Origin: JAVVHH01 sp963848035
GTDB lineage: Bacteria > Pseudomonadota > Alphaproteobacteria > Acetobacterales > Acetobacteraceae
DNA: 64,000 bases
Assembly (NCBI GenBank): GCA_963848035.1
Contig: CAWKCD010000001.1
Span: 2,046,001 to 2,110,000 of the forward strand
Reading direction: 5' to 3'
The position numbers and the translations under genes were made by a program. Below the pieces are notes generated by a model. The model was given only the letters and a program-made list of their open reading frames with translations. It made no database searches and was not told where the DNA came from. Shown here piece by piece: positions 61,401 to 64,000 of this stretch. Every line of letters begins with the position of its first letter. Within the stretch, counting starts at the first letter, position 1.

Positions 61401-61404
61401 GTCG

Positions 61405-62301
61405 TTACTTCGCGGCCACCGTTTCGCGCGCCGGGATCACGTCGAAGAATCGGTTCTTCAGACCTTTCTGGTTTTCGTAGATCGACCCGGCCAGATCCGC
61501 CGGCGGCAGCGGCAGCCGGACCGGAACCGGCGCAAGACGCGGCACGATGCTGTCGGTAGCGCCGGACGCCATCAGCTCGTCAAATGCGGCCAGGCCCGGG
61601 GGGAAGCCGAGCAGCGGCCATGCATCCGCGGCCCGGAACTGGAACAGCAGCAGCCGCCGGTCGCGCTCCGAGCTGTTCGGCGCCGACCCATGCACCGCCC
61701 GCACATGGTGGACCGTGATCGACCCGGCCTTCCCGGTCAGCGGCACCGCTGCCTGATAATCCACCTCGCGGCGGGACGGGTCCATCGCGCCACAGAACTT
61801 GCCCTCGAAATGGTGGTCGAACACCGGGCCGGTATGCGTCCCCGGGATGATCATCAGCGGCCCGTTCTCGAGCGCCATGTCGTCCATCATGATGCCGACA
61901 GCAGCCAGGTCGTCGTTCGTGTGGGGGTAGAAGGCCCAATCCTGGTGCCACTCCACCGCCGCGCCGAACCCCGCCGATTTCATGTTCAGCTTGGCCGTGT
62001 CGAAGCGAATGTCCGGTCCCCACAACGATTGCAGCACCGCCATGATCTTCGGATGCCGCACCAGCGCGCCGAACGCCTTGTGATGCAGGTGCGGAGTCTT
62101 GATGCGTCGGACCCGCGGCTCCCTTTCCGAGTGCGTGTCTTCGAGATCGTAGATCGCGTCATGCGCACTGACTTGCCGCGCCCGCTCGACGAACCCGTCC
62201 GTGACCCGGCGCAGCTCGTCGACCTCGTCGGCCGACAGCACGTCCGGCACGACGATCGCGCCGACCCGGTTGTATTCGTCGATCTGCGCCTGGCTGAGCA
62301 T
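61405..62301 (-). CDS. Phytanoyl-CoA dioxygenase-family Fe(II)/2-oxoglutarate oxygenase
   Basis: The 298-aa protein has the iron facial triad W-H-Q-D-W (H and D) and a distal histidine in TVHHVRAVHGSAP, plus the 2OG arginine region RDRRLLLFQFR. Such enzymes hydroxylate small molecules. I start it at ATG 62301 with AGGGGAGAGACG upstream; an ATG at 62316 would overlap the binding-protein stop (ATGA). It follows the sugar-type binding protein on the same strand, so the imported ligand may be its substrate. Confidence 0.88.
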   Translation of the reverse strand: MLSQAQIDEYNRVGAIVVPDVLSADEVDELRRVTDGFVERARQVSAHDAIYDLEDTHSEREPRVRRIKTPHLHHKAFGALVRHPKIMAVLQSLWGPDIRFDTAKLNMKSAGFGAAVEWHQDWAFYPHTNDDLAAVGIMMDDMALENGPLMIIPGTHTGPVFDHHFEGKFCGAMDPSRREVDYQAAVPLTGKAGSITVHHVRAVHGSAPNSSERDRRLLLFQFRAADAWPLLGFPPGLAAFDELMASGATDSIVPRLAPVPVRLPLPPADLAGSIYENQKGLKNRFFDVIPARETVAAK

Positions 62302-62312
62302 CGTCTCTCCCC

Positions 62313-63639
62313 TCATTTGTAATACCGCTTCGCCGCTCGCACGGCTTGGCGGATCGAGTCGTCCGCCGTCGCATCGCCGGTCGCGACGCGGGCGAACATG
62401 TCGACCAGGATCCAATCGTTCAGCACCGCGCCGGCGGCCTGGTTCACCGGCCCGGAGAAGCCTTCGTAAAACGGCGTGGCCATGGCGTCACGGAACACGG
62501 CGATCTTGGGGTCGGAGGTCCACACGTCGCTCTGCGCGTAAGCCTTGAGCGGATGGATCCAATAGCCGAGCGAGCCGGAGAGCCAAGGGTCGTATTGCGG
62601 CGCCTCCATCATGAACCGCAGGAAGTCCTTGGCGGCATTTGGCGCTTTGCTGTGCTTCATCACCATCGCGTTGAGCACAAGGCAGGTCTCCGGCCGGGCG
62701 CTGGCGAGGCCGCGCGGCATCTCGGAATGGTCCATGTCGAGCGCGACGGCGTGGGCGGCAGGGTCGGTCGCGTTCTTGGCGGCGTAGTAGATCGAGACAC
62801 CGTTCTGGGTGAGAGAGATGTCGCCGGACGCGAACGCCTTGTTGTTGCTGGCGCCGTTCCACGACATCGTGCCGGGGATCATGGTCTCCTGCATCGCGCG
62901 GGCGTAGTCGAGCGCAGCCCGGGTCTCCTTGCTGTCGAGGACGACCTGGCCCTCGTCGTCGACGGTGCGCCCGCCATGCGACCAGAGCAGCCAGTTCGCG
63001 TAGCCGGGCGCGTCGCCGGGCGCATGGCTCAGCGCGAACCCGCACGGATGGCCGTTCTGCTTGAGCTTGCGGCAGAGCGCGAGGAATTGGTCCAGATCGC
63101 TCGGGATCTTGTCGAACCCCGCCTCGCGAACCCAAGAGATCCGGTAGTTGCAGGGGCCGCCGCTGCCGCCGAGCGGCAAGCCGAGCCAGGCCGATTGCTT
63201 CCAGCGCTTGCCGAACAGGGTGGGCAGATCGTACCAGCCGCCATACTTGGCGCCGAGATACTCGGCGACGTCGGACAGGTCGACGAGCTTGTCCGCATAA
63301 AGGTTCGGGTCCGGCCCGAAGCCGACGACGATGTCGGGCCCGGCACCGGTATTGGCGACCACGGCAAGCTGTGCCGGGACATCGTCCCACGCCAGGTAGT
63401 CGACGCGGACCGGAATGCCCGTGGCCTTGGTGTATTTGGCGGTGTTCTCGTTGAAGATCCGCTCGTCAGCGTCGACGAATTTGGCCGGGCGGAGGACGCG
63501 CAGGCTGGCGCCGGCTTCAGGCTGCAGCTTCAGCGGCGGCGCGCTCGAACTCGGGGACCGCGGCCCCCGCCGGCAAGGTCGCCAGTGTGCCGAGTCCGGC
63601 GCCGAGGGCGAGGGCGCGACGACGGGTGAGGCGGGGCAT
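62313..63639 (-). CDS. Sugar-type ABC substrate-binding protein (family 1; frame broken once)
   Basis: Starts MPRLTRRRALALGAGLG at 63639, a twin-arginine-like signal. The frame breaks near 63541-63565, after which LKLQPEAGASLRVLRPAKFV and the rest (VVANTGAGPDIVVGFGPDPN, GTMSWNGASNNKAFASGDISL, KAYAQSDVWTSDPKI) follow in another frame to VRAAKRYYK. This is an SBP_bac_1 protein for sugars or polyols, about 440 aa. Its C-terminal 99 residues are closely similar to the next gene upstream. Confidence 0.85.
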
Positions 63640-63650
63640 GGCCGTCCTCC

Positions 63651-64000
63651 CTACTTGTAGTAACGCTTGGCGGCCCGGACTGCCGTCCGCAACGAGTCGT
63701 CCGCCGTGCTGTCCCCGGTGACTACGCGGGCGAACATGTCGACCAGCACGAAGTCGTTGTAGACCGTCCCCGCGAACTCGTTCACCGGGCCCGCATAGCC
63801 TTGGTAGAACGGCGTATCCATCGCGGTCCGGAATATGTTGAGCTTCGGGTCAGTGTCCCAAAGCCCGCTGTCCGCATAGGCCTTCAGCGGCTCCGACCAA
63901 TACCCTAGGCAGGCCGTCAGCCATGGATCGTATTGCGGCGCCTCCATCATGAACGTCAGATACTGCTTGGCCGCGTTCGGGAATTTCGTGTGGTTGAACA
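63651..64000 (-). CDS. Second family 1 ABC substrate-binding protein, C-terminal part (cut by window edge)
   Basis: The open frame runs off the right edge; the visible 115 residues end MMEAPQYDPWLTACLGYW, then VLVDMFARVVTGDSTADDSL and VRAAKRYYK. They align almost without gaps to the C-terminus of the neighbouring binding protein, so the two are tandem paralogues. Membrane and ATPase genes would be expected beyond the window. Confidence 0.85.
   Translation of the reverse strand, partial: FNHTKFPNAAKQYLTFMMEAPQYDPWLTACLGYWSEPLKAYADSGLWDTDPKLNIFRTAMDTPFYQGYAGPVNEFAGTVYNDFVLVDMFARVVTGDSTADDSLRTAVRAAKRYYK

Overview
The window is GC-rich and densely coding. Genes are packed into operons with many 4-nt ATGA/GTGA overlaps. 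It carries sigma-54 promoters, FNR/FixK-type boxes, a complete cbb3 oxidase cluster and many periplasmic-binding-protein transporters. Together these suggest an aerobic to microaerobic alphaproteobacterium; a Rhodospirillales/Acetobacterales-like lineage is my guess from gene content, not a demonstrated placement. No insertion sequence, integrase or CRISPR array is visible.

1-13.3 kb is a short-alkane/ketone oxidation locus. A cut-off AcoR-like sigma-54 activator diverges from an operon of alcohol dehydrogenase, a WD40-like protein and a 58-aa protein. Next come a soluble diiron monooxygenase in the order hydroxylase alpha, reductase, hydroxylase beta, coupling protein (propane/MimABCD type), an amidohydrolase, a MIP18/DUF59-like protein, a BLUF blue-light photoreceptor and a divergent GroEL. 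Both operons have near-consensus -24/-12 promoters with upstream dyads. A HerA-like ATPase gene follows.

13.4-21 kb has a second AcoR-like activator, a Gfo/Idh/MocA oxidoreductase, a GntP permease, a family I CoA-transferase and an epoxide-hydrolase-like enzyme, probably an organic-acid operon. 21-25 kb (minus strand) is a polar-amino-acid-type ABC importer with a DszA/NtaA-type flavin monooxygenase. 25-33 kb is a branched-chain-type ABC importer with two tandem paralogous binding proteins, a luciferase-like monooxygenase, a CMD protein, an AhpD-like protein and a DUF3830 protein. 34.9-41.3 kb, under a GntR repressor, encodes an MFS permease, an enolase-superfamily dehydratase that has lost its catalytic-lysine region, an RraA-like aldolase and a large secreted glycosidase-like protein, so sugar-acid or uronate use is likely.

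42-46 kb has a beta-lactamase-fold hydrolase with five C-terminal tandem repeats, diverging from a peptide-type binding protein. 45.9-55.3 kb is ccoNOQP-ccoGHIS with a SafE-like protein, a 69-aa membrane protein before ccoN, an Fnr regulator and two FNR boxes. The rest holds tRNA-Leu(UAA), a 2-hydroxyacid dehydrogenase, a trypsin-like protease, a class A PBP, a PhyH-type dioxygenase and two tandem family 1 binding proteins, the last cut by the window end.

Twelve conserved genes carry a single-base frame break, including ccoN, and all lie beyond 14.3 kb. This pattern looks more like assembly indel error than gene decay and should be settled before calling pseudogenes.
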